Source: an uncultured Flavobacteriaceae bacterium
Lineage (GTDB): Bacteria; Bacteroidota; Bacteroidia; Flavobacteriales; Flavobacteriaceae
DNA: 40,997 nucleotides
Assembly (NCBI GenBank): GCA_937959395.1
Contig: CALGLR010000087.1
Span: forward strand, 1 to 40,997
Direction: 5' to 3'
Below, in pieces: positions 32,852 through 40,997 of the stretch. The position numbers and the translations under genes were made by a program. Numbering within the stretch: the stretch's first letter is position 1; every line of letters begins with the position of its first letter. The notes under the pieces are model-generated. The model was given only the letters and a program-made list of their open reading frames with translations. It did not search any database and had not been told where the DNA came from.

Positions 32852-32872
32852 TTTATTTAGTTAATAGCATTC

Positions 32873-32880
32873 CAAACATA
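32873..32880 (-). promoter_or_regulatory. -7 element of the ComF-like gene
   Basis: The minus strand reads TATGTTTG, an exact TAnnTTTG match about 22 nt upstream of the ATG. No clear -33 is seen. Confidence 0.45.
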
Positions 32881-33093
32881 CAAAATGTATTCCATTATCG
32901 TTGTTTTATGATGAAAAGAGCATCATAATTTCATGATACATATTGCAAAAGTAAATTATCTTAAGAAATAAATCAATCTACTGCTTAGCAAACATTAACG
33001 AATTTTAACAATTATTTTATTCCGTTCATCGATTTTAATCACTAATTTAATTTTAAATTCTTAGCTTAGAGAGTAACAAATTAATACGTTAAG

Positions 33094-34023
33094 ATGATAG
33101 TTAACCCTCAATTATTTAACTACAGATTAATTATTGGTTCATTGGTAATAGTAATTGTAATCTTAGGTTCTTACAGCTATTATAGCTTTAATGCCCTAGA
33201 AGATCAAAAGGCATTTATAAAACAAGAAAATCAACTTGTACAAAATGAATTGTCTAAAATGATCGATAATTACAAAACTATAAATGTAAAGAATGATCGA
33301 ACTAATTTAAAGCTCGAAGGCACGAAGAATAAGCTTAATAGAATTATAGATTCTATCGAGATTTCACCAGAAAATGCATCTTTAATTACTCATTACAAAA
33401 CTAAAGCTAAGGCCGCTAAAAAAAATAGCGAAAATACTTTAACTCTTCTAGATGCTTATAAAAAAGAAAATACTACACTTAAAAATAAACTCAAAAATTT
33501 TGTAAATAAAGATGATTTTATAATACAAGACCCATCAAATGAAGCTTATACAGATGCTTCCTTTGAAAAAATATCACCTATATCCATTAACACTTCTTCT
33601 TTAATTAATAAAAATGAAAAAGCTAAAAACGCGATTAGTATTAGAAACATTAAAGCACAAGGCGTAAAAAAGGTCACCTCTAAAAATCGTATAATTAATA
33701 CTAGAATCGCTTCAAAAGCAAATCAACTACATATTAGTTTTACAATCCCTAAAAGTGAACTAGTAGATTCTAGCAATAAAAATGTTTACATTCAAATAGT
33801 AGATTCTAATAACAATATTGTTGGGGACAAAGGTTCTGTGAGTTTTGGAAATCGTAATTTAATTTATAGTAAAAAAACGATAATAAACCATGAAAAGGAG
33901 AGTGTAAAGATCTCGACACTTATAAAAGCGAATAGAAATGAACCTTTAATTAAAGGCTCTTATTTAGTAAATGTTTTTCATAACGCAACTCGAATTGCCA
34001 ATACGACTATTAATCTAAAATAA
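33094..34023 (+). CDS. Membrane-anchored coiled-coil protein (309 aa)
   Basis: A transmembrane segment at about residues 11-29 (LIIGSLVIVIVILGSYSYY) follows a short cytoplasmic N-terminus. Then comes a coiled coil (residues ~35-150, with ALEDQKAFIKQENQLVQNEL and AYKKENTTLKNKLKNF). A C-terminal beta domain (~195-309) contains RIASKANQLHISFTIPKSEL and GSYLVNVFHNATRIANTTI. This is a conserved Flavobacteriia architecture of unknown function. It faces the periplasm. It is followed by its own terminator, 20 nt after the stop. Confidence 0.75.
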   Translation: MIVNPQLFNYRLIIGSLVIVIVILGSYSYYSFNALEDQKAFIKQENQLVQNELSKMIDNYKTINVKNDRTNLKLEGTKNKLNRIIDSIEISPENASLITHYKTKAKAAKKNSENTLTLLDAYKKENTTLKNKLKNFVNKDDFIIQDPSNEAYTDASFEKISPISINTSSLINKNEKAKNAISIRNIKAQGVKKVTSKNRIINTRIASKANQLHISFTIPKSELVDSSNKNVYIQIVDSNNNIVGDKGSVSFGNRNLIYSKKTIINHEKESVKISTLIKANRNEPLIKGSYLVNVFHNATRIANTTINLK

Positions 34024-34043
34024 TTAATCTGAAATATATTTTA

Positions 34044-34074
34044 AAAACCGCTCCATTAGTTTGGAGCGGTTTTA
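34044..34074 (+). terminator. Terminator before glyS
   Basis: A perfect 11-bp stem AAACCGCTCCA / TGGAGCGGTTT is followed by a T-rich tract. It separates the coiled-coil gene from glyS and ends only 13 nt before the glyS ATG. The T-tract also contains TATTTTTG (34075-34082), a possible -7 box for a leaderless glyS mRNA. Confidence 0.75.
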
Positions 34075-34086
34075 TATTTTTGCATT

Positions 34087-35631
34087 ATGGCAAATCAAGA
34101 CGACAAATTTAAAAAGGTAATTTCTCACGCGAAAGAATACGGATATGTATTTCAAAGTAGCGAAATATACGATGGGTTAAGTGCGGTTTATGACTATGCA
34201 CAAAATGGTGTCGAGTTAAAGAAAAACATAAGAGACTATTGGTGGAAAGCCATGGTACAAATGAATGAGAACATTGTAGGCTTAGATGCTGCAATTTTTA
34301 TGCATCCTACAACTTGGAAAGCTTCTGGACATGTCGATGCATTTAGTGACCCTTTAATAGATAATAAAGATTCTAATAAGCGTTATCGTGCAGATGTTTT
34401 AATTGAAGATTACTGTGCGAAAATTGAAACTAAAATTGAAAAAGAGGTAAAAAAGGCACATAAACGTTTTGGAGAGACTTTCAATAAAGCCGAATTTCTT
34501 TCTACTAACCCTCGTGTTTTAGGCTATCAAGAAAAAATAAACACCATATTATCTAGACTGGGTAAATCTTTAGAAAAAGAAGATTTAGCTGATGTTAAAC
34601 TACTTATCGAAGAGCTAGAAATAGGTTGTCCGCTCTCTGGAAGTAAAAACTGGACAGATGTAAAGCAATTTAACCTAATGTTTGGCACTAAATTAGGGGC
34701 CTCTGCAGAACATGCTATGGATTTGTATTTGCGTCCAGAAACTGCTCAAGGTATTTTTGTTAACTTTTTAAATGTTCAAAAAACTGGGCGTATGAAAATT
34801 CCTTTTGGAATTGCCCAAACAGGGAAAGCTTTTAGAAATGAAATTGTTGCTAGACAATTTATATTTAGAATGCGCGAATTTGAACAAATGGAAATGCAGT
34901 TTTTTATTAAGCCTGGAACTCAAAAAAAATGGTACGAACACTGGAAAGAAACCAGAATGAAATGGCACTTATCATTAGGTTTAGGAGCTGAGAATTATCG
35001 TTTTCATGATCATGAAAAATTAGCACATTATGCAGATGCTGCTAGTGATATCGAATTTAAATTTCCATTTGGTTTTAAGGAACTTGAAGGTATTCACTCC
35101 AGAACAGATTTCGATTTAAAAGCACATGAAGAGCATTCTGGTAAAAAACTACAGTATTTCGATCATGAAGATAACGAAAATTATACACCATATGTTCTTG
35201 AAACTTCGATTGGTTTAGATCGTATGTTTCTAGCTGTATTCTCAAATTCTTTACAAGAAGAAACTCTAGAAAATAATACGACTAGAACCGTACTTAAATT
35301 ACCAGCTGTACTAGCCCCATTCAAAGCTGCAATTCTACCTTTAGTAAAAAAAGATGGACTTCCAGAAATTGCTAAAGAAATTGTAGAAGATCTTAAATGG
35401 GATTTCAATGTTGCATACGACGAAAAAGATGCTGTAGGAAGACGTTACCGTCGCCAAGATGCCAACGGAACACCTTTTTGTATTACCGTAGATCATGACA
35501 CTTTAAATGATAATACTGTTACTATTCGTCATAGAGATACAATGGAGCAAAAACGTGTGAAAATTGAAGATTTAAAACAAATAATTAAAGACGAGGTTGA
35601 AGTTCGAACTTGGTTAATGAAAATAAAATAA
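34087..35631 (+). CDS. glyS: Glycine--tRNA ligase (alpha2, class II)
   Basis: This 514-aa enzyme charges tRNA-Gly. It is the single-chain homodimeric type found in Bacteroidota. The N-terminal YGYVFQSSEIYDGLSAVYDY is the family start. Class II motif 2 is GKAFRNEI (followed by RQFIFRMREFEQMEMQ). Motif 3 is ETSIGLDRMFLAVF, and LRPETAQGIFVNF forms the glycine/ATP site. The C-terminal anticodon-binding domain begins about KLPAVLAPFKAAILPL and ends in RTWLMKIK. It is intact and not disrupted by the upstream terminator. Confidence 0.96.
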   Translation: MANQDDKFKKVISHAKEYGYVFQSSEIYDGLSAVYDYAQNGVELKKNIRDYWWKAMVQMNENIVGLDAAIFMHPTTWKASGHVDAFSDPLIDNKDSNKRYRADVLIEDYCAKIETKIEKEVKKAHKRFGETFNKAEFLSTNPRVLGYQEKINTILSRLGKSLEKEDLADVKLLIEELEIGCPLSGSKNWTDVKQFNLMFGTKLGASAEHAMDLYLRPETAQGIFVNFLNVQKTGRMKIPFGIAQTGKAFRNEIVARQFIFRMREFEQMEMQFFIKPGTQKKWYEHWKETRMKWHLSLGLGAENYRFHDHEKLAHYADAASDIEFKFPFGFKELEGIHSRTDFDLKAHEEHSGKKLQYFDHEDNENYTPYVLETSIGLDRMFLAVFSNSLQEETLENNTTRTVLKLPAVLAPFKAAILPLVKKDGLPEIAKEIVEDLKWDFNVAYDEKDAVGRRYRRQDANGTPFCITVDHDTLNDNTVTIRHRDTMEQKRVKIEDLKQIIKDEVEVRTWLMKIK

Positions 35632-35810
35632 ATGTATTTTATACGTTTTATTAACAAAAACGATTTTTTAGTCTACTAAAATTCTCATAGTCTAATAGTT
35701 TTTACTAAAAATATGCCTTAATTGCTGGGATGTAGCGCATTGTTGTATTTTAAACTTTTGCACAATTTTTCTATCTCAATTTTTAAAATTATTAATTAAA
35801 AACCCTCGCA

Positions 35811-38792
35811 ATGAAAAAAATTTTCTATTGGCTATTTACTTTATTACTACTAATTAGTATTCAAAGTTTAAACGCACAAGTAAAAAATGAACCTCAAAAA
35901 GCAATTTTTAGTGGTAAGTCCACCAAAGTTTACAAAACAACGTCTTTAGCCTCAAAAAAAGAACTTACTCTTTTTGAAAATAAAGGTGGCGAAATGAAAG
36001 ATGGGAGATCGTCTAAATATGATATTGTAATAGGTAAAGGGTCAAAAGGTGATGATGTATTAGCTAAAAAACCTCACCCTTCTAAAAACACAATTAAAAC
36101 CAACGCTCCAAGTTTGGTTTTTGAAACTGCAGAGTCTGATTCTGAACCAACAGATCCTGCGGGAGCTGTTGGACCCAATCATTATTTTGCAGTTACTAAT
36201 ACGGCATTTAGAATTTTTGATAAATCTGGAAATCCTTTAACAGATTTGTTAAGACCAGAAAATATTTTCCCTAGTATACCTGATGTATTTCTTTGCTGTG
36301 ATTTAACAGTATCTTATGACAATGCAGCAGACAGATGGGTTGTGTCTATACTAAATGATGCCAATGCGGGAGAACCAGGTGCTCAAATCGCAGTATCAGA
36401 CGGTCCAAACCCTGTAACCGCTGGTTGGACGGTATATTATTATGATTTTGTTACAGATTATCAAAAACTTTCAGTTTGGAGTGATGGTTATTATATGACA
36501 GAAAATACAGAAGGAGATAATAGAGTTCATGTTTTTGAAAGAGATGCGATGTTGGCTGGAGATACTGGCGCTCAGGTACAGTCTTTTGAATTACCTGGTA
36601 TTGGGTTTACTTTAAATAGTTTTCATTCGCCTCAAGTATTTAACGTTACCAATGATAATTTACCTACGACAGGTAATGCTACAGTTGTTTATATGCAAGA
36701 CGATGCATGGACAGGCATAAGTAATGACCATATAAAATTATGGAATATAAATGTAGATTGGGCTACACCAGCTAATTCTGAAGTCTCTGCAGCGATAGAA
36801 TTAGGAAATGCAGAAGGTGTTTCAGATTTTATTAGTGTTTTTGATGGTGCAGAATTTGATAATCTTACTCAACCAGAAGGAGGACAAGATATCGATGCCA
36901 TACAAGCTACAATAATGAACCAAGCACAGTTTAGAAAATTTCCAACTCATAATTCGGCGCTATTTAATTTTGTTGTTGATACTGATGGAACAGATGAAGA
37001 ATTGGCTGGAGTACGATGGTATGAACTTAGACAATCTGCCGATGGTGAACCGTGGAGCGTATACCAAGAAGGAACTTATACAGCACCAGATGGAAGACAT
37101 GCATGGCTAGCCAGTTTAGCAATGGATGGACAAGGAAATATTGGTATGGGCTATACTTCAATGTCTGGTCCTACGACACCAACAACTGTAAGAGTTGGTT
37201 CTTATTATACTGGGCGTTTTGCTGCAGATCCACTTGGGGTAATGACCGTTAGTGAAGAAGTTATTTTAGCTGGTGATGAGAATATTCCAGGTGGTGAACG
37301 TTATGGCGATTATAGTAAAATTGATGTTGATCCTTCTAACGATAAAAAATTCTGGTTCGTTAACGAATTGATGTCTAATGGTAGAAAAAATGTAGCAGGT
37401 GTTTTTCAAATTGCTTCAGATGCAGCAAATGATATTGGTGTTACTTTAATAAGTACTCCAAACGCAGCAGGAACGTTTACTAACACAGAAGTAATTTCTG
37501 TTAATGTTTTCAATTTTGGAAGTAATCCTGCTGAAAATTTTGATGTCACTTACCAAATAGATGGTGGAACAATAGTTTCTGAACGTTTTACTGGAACTCT
37601 AGCACCTGTAACTTCACAGTTATTTACTTTTACAATCACGGCAGATCTATCAACTATTGGCGATTACACACTAGTTTCGAAGACCATTTATAATGGAGAC
37701 GAAAACAATAGTAACGACACCTCGACTTTAGTAATCTCAAGTTTAACACCAGTTGATCTTGGTGTAACAGCAATAACGAATCCTAATAATGCTGAAGGAT
37801 TGGCTAATGAGCCTATAACTATTACTATTGAAAATTTTGGAGGAGAAGCGCAATCTGGATTTGAGGTCTCTTATGTCTTAGATGGAGGTGCTCCGGTTAT
37901 AGAGATGTTTACAGGGGCAATTAATATTGGAGAAACTGCAACTTACACTTTTACGACTTTGGGAGATTTTTCTGAACTAGGAGACCATAACATTATAGCA
38001 AGTACGGTAGCTTCAGGAGATGCAAATAGTGATAATGATGCGTTTACGAAAAACGTTATAAACCTTAATTTATCATGTAATTCTGAGATCGATGAAACGG
38101 TACAACAATTACCTGATGATGCAGAGTCTGTAACGACTTCTACAATAACAATAACTGATGATTTCATAGTTAGAGACGTTAATGTTACATTAAACTTAGA
38201 TCATACTTATGTGTCAGATTTAGATATTAACTTAATTGGCCCAAATGGTGTCTCTGTGTCATTAGCAAGTGCAATTTGTGGAGATTGTGATAATTTTATT
38301 AATACCGTTTTTGATGATGAAGCAACGACTTCTATTCAAAACACAGTAGAAGGTGACGAGCCATTCACAGGTTCTTTTGCTCCTAACCAAACGTTAACAT
38401 TATTCGATGGGATAATGTCTGCTGGAGATTGGACTCTAGAAATTGATGACGTATTTCCTGAAGATGGTGGCACGTTTAATAACTGGTCTATTGAGTTGTG
38501 TGAAAACGTAGCACTATCTGTAGATACTGTTTTGGTTAAAGATGGTTTAAGTGTAATATCACAAGATAATAATCAATTTTTGATAAAATTAGAAACTAAT
38601 GCTATTCAAGAAAGTTTAGATTTAAATATTTTGAACACACTAGGACAAAATTTATTATGGAAAACAGTTAAAAATGAAAGCGGCAATGGTTATGAGTATA
38701 AGTTAGATATGTCTTATGCTGCTTCTGGTATTTATTTTGTAAGAATTGGTAACAATTCGGCAAGTAATATTAAACGAATAATTGTTAAATAA
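35811..38792 (+). CDS. Large T9SS-exported protein with CARDB-like and P domains
   Basis: A 993-aa protein with a signal peptide (residues 1-22, ending LNAQ). The N-terminal ~500 residues form a beta-propeller-like region (DPAGAVGPNHYFAVTNT, YDNAADRWVVSI, GERYGDYSKIDVDPSN). Two ~95-residue CARDB-like Ig modules follow (DIGVTLISTPNAAG... and DLGVTAITNPNNAEG...). Next is a proprotein convertase P domain (IVRDVNVTLNLDHTYVSDL, then WTLEIDDVFPEDGGTFNNW). The last ~75 residues are a T9SS type A sorting domain (LNILNTLGQNLLW, ASGIYFVRIGN). A secreted or surface protein, perhaps adhesive; no enzyme motif is certain. Confidence 0.85.
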   Translation: MKKIFYWLFTLLLLISIQSLNAQVKNEPQKAIFSGKSTKVYKTTSLASKKELTLFENKGGEMKDGRSSKYDIVIGKGSKGDDVLAKKPHPSKNTIKTNAPSLVFETAESDSEPTDPAGAVGPNHYFAVTNTAFRIFDKSGNPLTDLLRPENIFPSIPDVFLCCDLTVSYDNAADRWVVSILNDANAGEPGAQIAVSDGPNPVTAGWTVYYYDFVTDYQKLSVWSDGYYMTENTEGDNRVHVFERDAMLAGDTGAQVQSFELPGIGFTLNSFHSPQVFNVTNDNLPTTGNATVVYMQDDAWTGISNDHIKLWNINVDWATPANSEVSAAIELGNAEGVSDFISVFDGAEFDNLTQPEGGQDIDAIQATIMNQAQFRKFPTHNSALFNFVVDTDGTDEELAGVRWYELRQSADGEPWSVYQEGTYTAPDGRHAWLASLAMDGQGNIGMGYTSMSGPTTPTTVRVGSYYTGRFAADPLGVMTVSEEVILAGDENIPGGERYGDYSKIDVDPSNDKKFWFVNELMSNGRKNVAGVFQIASDAANDIGVTLISTPNAAGTFTNTEVISVNVFNFGSNPAENFDVTYQIDGGTIVSERFTGTLAPVTSQLFTFTITADLSTIGDYTLVSKTIYNGDENNSNDTSTLVISSLTPVDLGVTAITNPNNAEGLANEPITITIENFGGEAQSGFEVSYVLDGGAPVIEMFTGAINIGETATYTFTTLGDFSELGDHNIIASTVASGDANSDNDAFTKNVINLNLSCNSEIDETVQQLPDDAESVTTSTITITDDFIVRDVNVTLNLDHTYVSDLDINLIGPNGVSVSLASAICGDCDNFINTVFDDEATTSIQNTVEGDEPFTGSFAPNQTLTLFDGIMSAGDWTLEIDDVFPEDGGTFNNWSIELCENVALSVDTVLVKDGLSVISQDNNQFLIKLETNAIQESLDLNILNTLGQNLLWKTVKNESGNGYEYKLDMSYAASGIYFVRIGNNSASNIKRIIVK

Positions 38793-38813
38793 TAAAGAGT
38801 TGTAAGTTTAATC

Positions 38814-40730
38814 TTAAATGTTTTTAATAAAAGTCTCTAAAGGTTCTCCTTTAGGGACTTTCATTTTTTTTCTAACATTATAACGATAATTATCTACACT
38901 ACCTACGCTTATACTAAGTCGTGTTGCTATTTGTTTTGAATTTTTTCCAATCCTTATCATGGTAGCAACCTTTTTTTCTTTTTCTGTTAAACTACCGTAA
39001 TCTTCAATAATTTTAGCCTCAAAAGAATCATTTTCATTATTTATAGCTTTAGTGTATAATTGTATTTTTTCTTTATTTTCATTAATCGCATCACTTATAA
39101 ATAACATGGCATCTAAAAGAATGTTTTTAGACCCACTATCTTTAATTTTGAGTCGTTTTAATTGTTTTTCTATATCTTTTAGCAAATCATTTTTTTCGCG
39201 TATTTGAAGTGCGAAATCTGTAATTCGTTTATTCTTTAATTTAACCTGTCTGTCTAGAGCCTCTTTTTTTATTTGAAGCAATTCCTGCTTAGACTTTAAA
39301 ATTAACTGCTCCATTTTAATTCGTTTTCTTTTCTTAAGACTAAGAAAAATTATAAAACTAAATATTAAAACAAGGATCCCTATTATAAAATAATTATTAA
39401 TTTTGTAACGTTGCTGTTTCATTTTTGAAAACTGCAATGCCATTTCTTTATTTTCAAGTTTGGAGACCAGCTGCTCGTTATTGTAAGTTATTTCAAGTGT
39501 TTTAATTTGTTCTTCTTTCAATTCTTCATCAATACTATTTTTTACTTGAATGTATTTTTCTAAGTGAATAAGGCTATTCTTTGTATCGTTTATATCTTTA
39601 TAAGTATCGTATAAAGCTTTGTGAGCATTTTTAAGCATCTCTTTAGAATTTTGTTTCTTAGAATAGCTCAAATTTTCCTCTAATTGTTTTAAGGCGATAT
39701 TGTATAATTTTTTATTTCTAAACAATTCAGCTTTCATTATTAAAGCTTCACTAATAAAAATAACATCTTTAATCTCTCTAGAGATTATTAATGAAGAATC
39801 TATATATGCCAAAGAATTGGGGTTTTTAGTATTTTTATAAGCTTCACCTAAACACAAATACCCTTCTGCTAACATTAGTTTCACATCATAATCTTTACAA
39901 ATCGCTATCGATTTTTTAAAATAGTTTACAGCTGCATCTTGATGGTTTAATTTAATATTTACCGCTCCTATATGATGTAATACGGTCGCTATTCCTTCTT
40001 GATCATTTTTTTCTTCTAATAAACCTAACGCCTTTTCATAATAATCTAAAGATTTATTAGCTTCTCCCATATTTCTATATACAAGACCCAGAGTGATGTA
40101 GCTTTGTACTGTAGACTCCCATTCTTCATTTCTTAATGACATATTAAGTGAATGTTCTACACTATGCAGTGCTTGTCCATAATTCTTCATTTTGTTATAG
40201 ATATAACTAATAATGTTATAGTTTTCAATTAGAAACAGTTCTACTTTTTTTGTTGATTTTGCCTTTTTAAAAAATTGATTAGCTATTAAAGCATTTTTTA
40301 GAGCCTTTGCGTAATTATTTGAATTCAAATAAACACTAGTTAAAATGTTTTTAGTTTCTCCTAAGTAAATATAATAACCTTCTTTTTTTGTATTTAATAA
40401 AGTATCTAATTGTTTTGTACAATTTATGGCAGTTTCATTTTCCCCCAAATCTATATACAAGTACCCTAATTCTATCAAGGACTTAGACATAGTGACGGTA
40501 TCTTTTTTAATTGTAGAAAGTGATAATAGTTGTTCAAAAATTGGCTTTGCTCTTATTATGTTATCTTCTAAGCAAAGATTACCAATTTCCTGCAATGCCT
40601 TAATTTTTTGCTCATAATCATCTAGTTTAGCAAGCTTTTTTTCTAATACTATCAATTTACTATTAGACTCTTGAGAAAAGAGGCTATTGCTTATCAAAAT
40701 AAATACGCACAATAGTAAAAAATATTTCAT
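38814..40730 (-). CDS. Membrane-bound TPR-LuxR-type transcription regulator
   Basis: The start is taken at ATG 40730, which gives 638 aa with a signal peptide (MKYFLLLCVFILISNSLFSQ). About ten TPR-like units occupy residues ~40-400 (e.g. SYITLGLVYRNMGEANKSLD). A transmembrane helix follows at about 446-465 (YFIIGILVLIFSFIIFLSL), then a cytoplasmic coiled coil. A LuxR-type helix-turn-helix spans about 581-638 (LTEKEKKVATMIRIGKNSK, SISVGSVDNYRYNVRKKM). This is a common Bacteroidota one-component design: a periplasmic sensor and a cytoplasmic DNA-binding domain. Targets are unknown; it lies tail-to-tail with the T9SS cargo gene. Confidence 0.88.
   Translation of the reverse strand: MKYFLLLCVFILISNSLFSQESNSKLIVLEKKLAKLDDYEQKIKALQEIGNLCLEDNIIRAKPIFEQLLSLSTIKKDTVTMSKSLIELGYLYIDLGENETAINCTKQLDTLLNTKKEGYYIYLGETKNILTSVYLNSNNYAKALKNALIANQFFKKAKSTKKVELFLIENYNIISYIYNKMKNYGQALHSVEHSLNMSLRNEEWESTVQSYITLGLVYRNMGEANKSLDYYEKALGLLEEKNDQEGIATVLHHIGAVNIKLNHQDAAVNYFKKSIAICKDYDVKLMLAEGYLCLGEAYKNTKNPNSLAYIDSSLIISREIKDVIFISEALIMKAELFRNKKLYNIALKQLEENLSYSKKQNSKEMLKNAHKALYDTYKDINDTKNSLIHLEKYIQVKNSIDEELKEEQIKTLEITYNNEQLVSKLENKEMALQFSKMKQQRYKINNYFIIGILVLIFSFIIFLSLKKRKRIKMEQLILKSKQELLQIKKEALDRQVKLKNKRITDFALQIREKNDLLKDIEKQLKRLKIKDSGSKNILLDAMLFISDAINENKEKIQLYTKAINNENDSFEAKIIEDYGSLTEKEKKVATMIRIGKNSKQIATRLSISVGSVDNYRYNVRKKMKVPKGEPLETFIKNI
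38830..38870 (+). terminator. Terminator embedded in 3' end of LuxR-type gene
   Basis: A 14-bp stem (AAAGTCTCTAAAGG / CCTTTAGGGACTTT, one wobble) with a TTCT loop is followed after two bases by seven Ts. It terminates the plus-strand T9SS protein gene ending at 38792, but lies wholly within the last codons of the convergent regulator gene. Confidence 0.8.
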
Positions 40731-40935
40731 AGCCATTAAATTTACATAGAACAGGTATAAATGTATTAAAATCTTTAAAACATTTATAACAAAAAACTTG
40801 TAAGAACATTTATTACACACTTTTACTCTTAAAAAACTCACAATCTATTAATTTTGATCACTAGCATCCGAAAGTCAAAATTTAAAAAAGCCTGAGAATC
40901 CCGTATTTTAGTTTTGCGAACAAAAAATACAATTT

Positions 40936-40997
40936 ATGGGACTCTTCAAGCGCACTAAAAATACGAACAAGCCATTAATCCGCCAAATCTTAGATTT
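40936..40997 (+). CDS. Partial CDS running off the right edge
   Basis: ATG 40936 opens a frame (MGLFKRTKNTNKPLIRQILD) that stays open to the end of the window. A TAGTTTTG -7-like box lies at 40909-40916. The short N-terminus (KPLIRQILDF) is faintly like the start of some IS4-group transposases, but the fragment is too short for a call. Confidence 0.45.
   Translation, partial: MGLFKRTKNTNKPLIRQILD

Noticed and set aside
1-40997. CRISPR array, tRNA or rRNA genes
   Set aside because: No regularly spaced repeats, cloverleaf-like GC-rich segments or rRNA-like sequence were seen on reading.

Overview
The window (about 41 kb, strongly AT-rich) looks like chromosomal DNA of a marine-type Flavobacteriaceae bacterium (phylum Bacteroidota). 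The evidence is very low GC content, promoters with the Bacteroidota -7 element TAnnTTTG, secreted proteins with T9SS type A C-terminal sorting domains, many small lipoproteins, a three-subunit succinate dehydrogenase of Bacteroidota type, and a TssD tube-protein domain of the Bacteroidota type VI secretion system (T6SSiii). I saw no rRNA, tRNA, CRISPR array, phage or complete insertion sequence.

Layout. 1-1613: a 456-nt gene-free lead-in, then a tiny Cys-rich peptide gene, an AhpD-like protein and a cupredoxin-like exported protein. 1670-3793: an ACT-like protein divergent from aspartate kinase lysC. 4002-10081: the most interesting stretch. It is a minus-strand series of pepP (aminopeptidase P), a helical-repeat protein, a TssD (Hcp)-metalloprotease fusion with a one-base lesion in the TssD part, two tandem lipoproteins that look like immunity proteins, and a chimeric scar. 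The scar joins an 89-bp copy of the pepP 3' end to the first 13 codons of a third lipoprotein copy. The effector/immunity block is therefore bracketed by direct repeats of the pepP 3' end. 10250-14539: a glycine-rich small membrane protein, a large secreted BNR/VPS10-type propeller protein and an unknown lipoprotein.

14989-18811: sdhC-sdhA-(small membrane protein)-sdhB behind a good consensus promoter. 19052-21777: an M28 lipoprotein peptidase followed by a membrane-anchored MutS-like ATPase. 21945-23566: two paralogous beta/gamma-crystallin-like lipoproteins with duplicated promoters. 23940-26492: a T9SS-exported repeat protein, a small exported protein and a frameshifted putative cysteine-peptidase lipoprotein. 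26638-30100: methionine aminotransferase and an omega-amidase-like nitrilase, a plausible glutamine-transaminase/omega-amidase pair, separated by two Lys-rich coiled-coil paralogues. 30247-32851: an Ig-like lipoprotein and a ComF-like phosphoribosyltransferase, with a 172-bp MITE-like palindromic element between them. 33094-40730: a coiled-coil membrane protein, glyS, a large T9SS-exported P-domain protein and a membrane-bound TPR-LuxR regulator. A further CDS enters the right edge.

The best candidate for an undescribed system is the TssD-metalloprotease effector module at 4571-8879: an orphan cargo-carrying T6SSiii tube protein with duplicated lipoprotein partners, inserted at the pepP 3' end and apparently in the process of diversification or decay. 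Functional roles for this block are inferred from domain content and context only.
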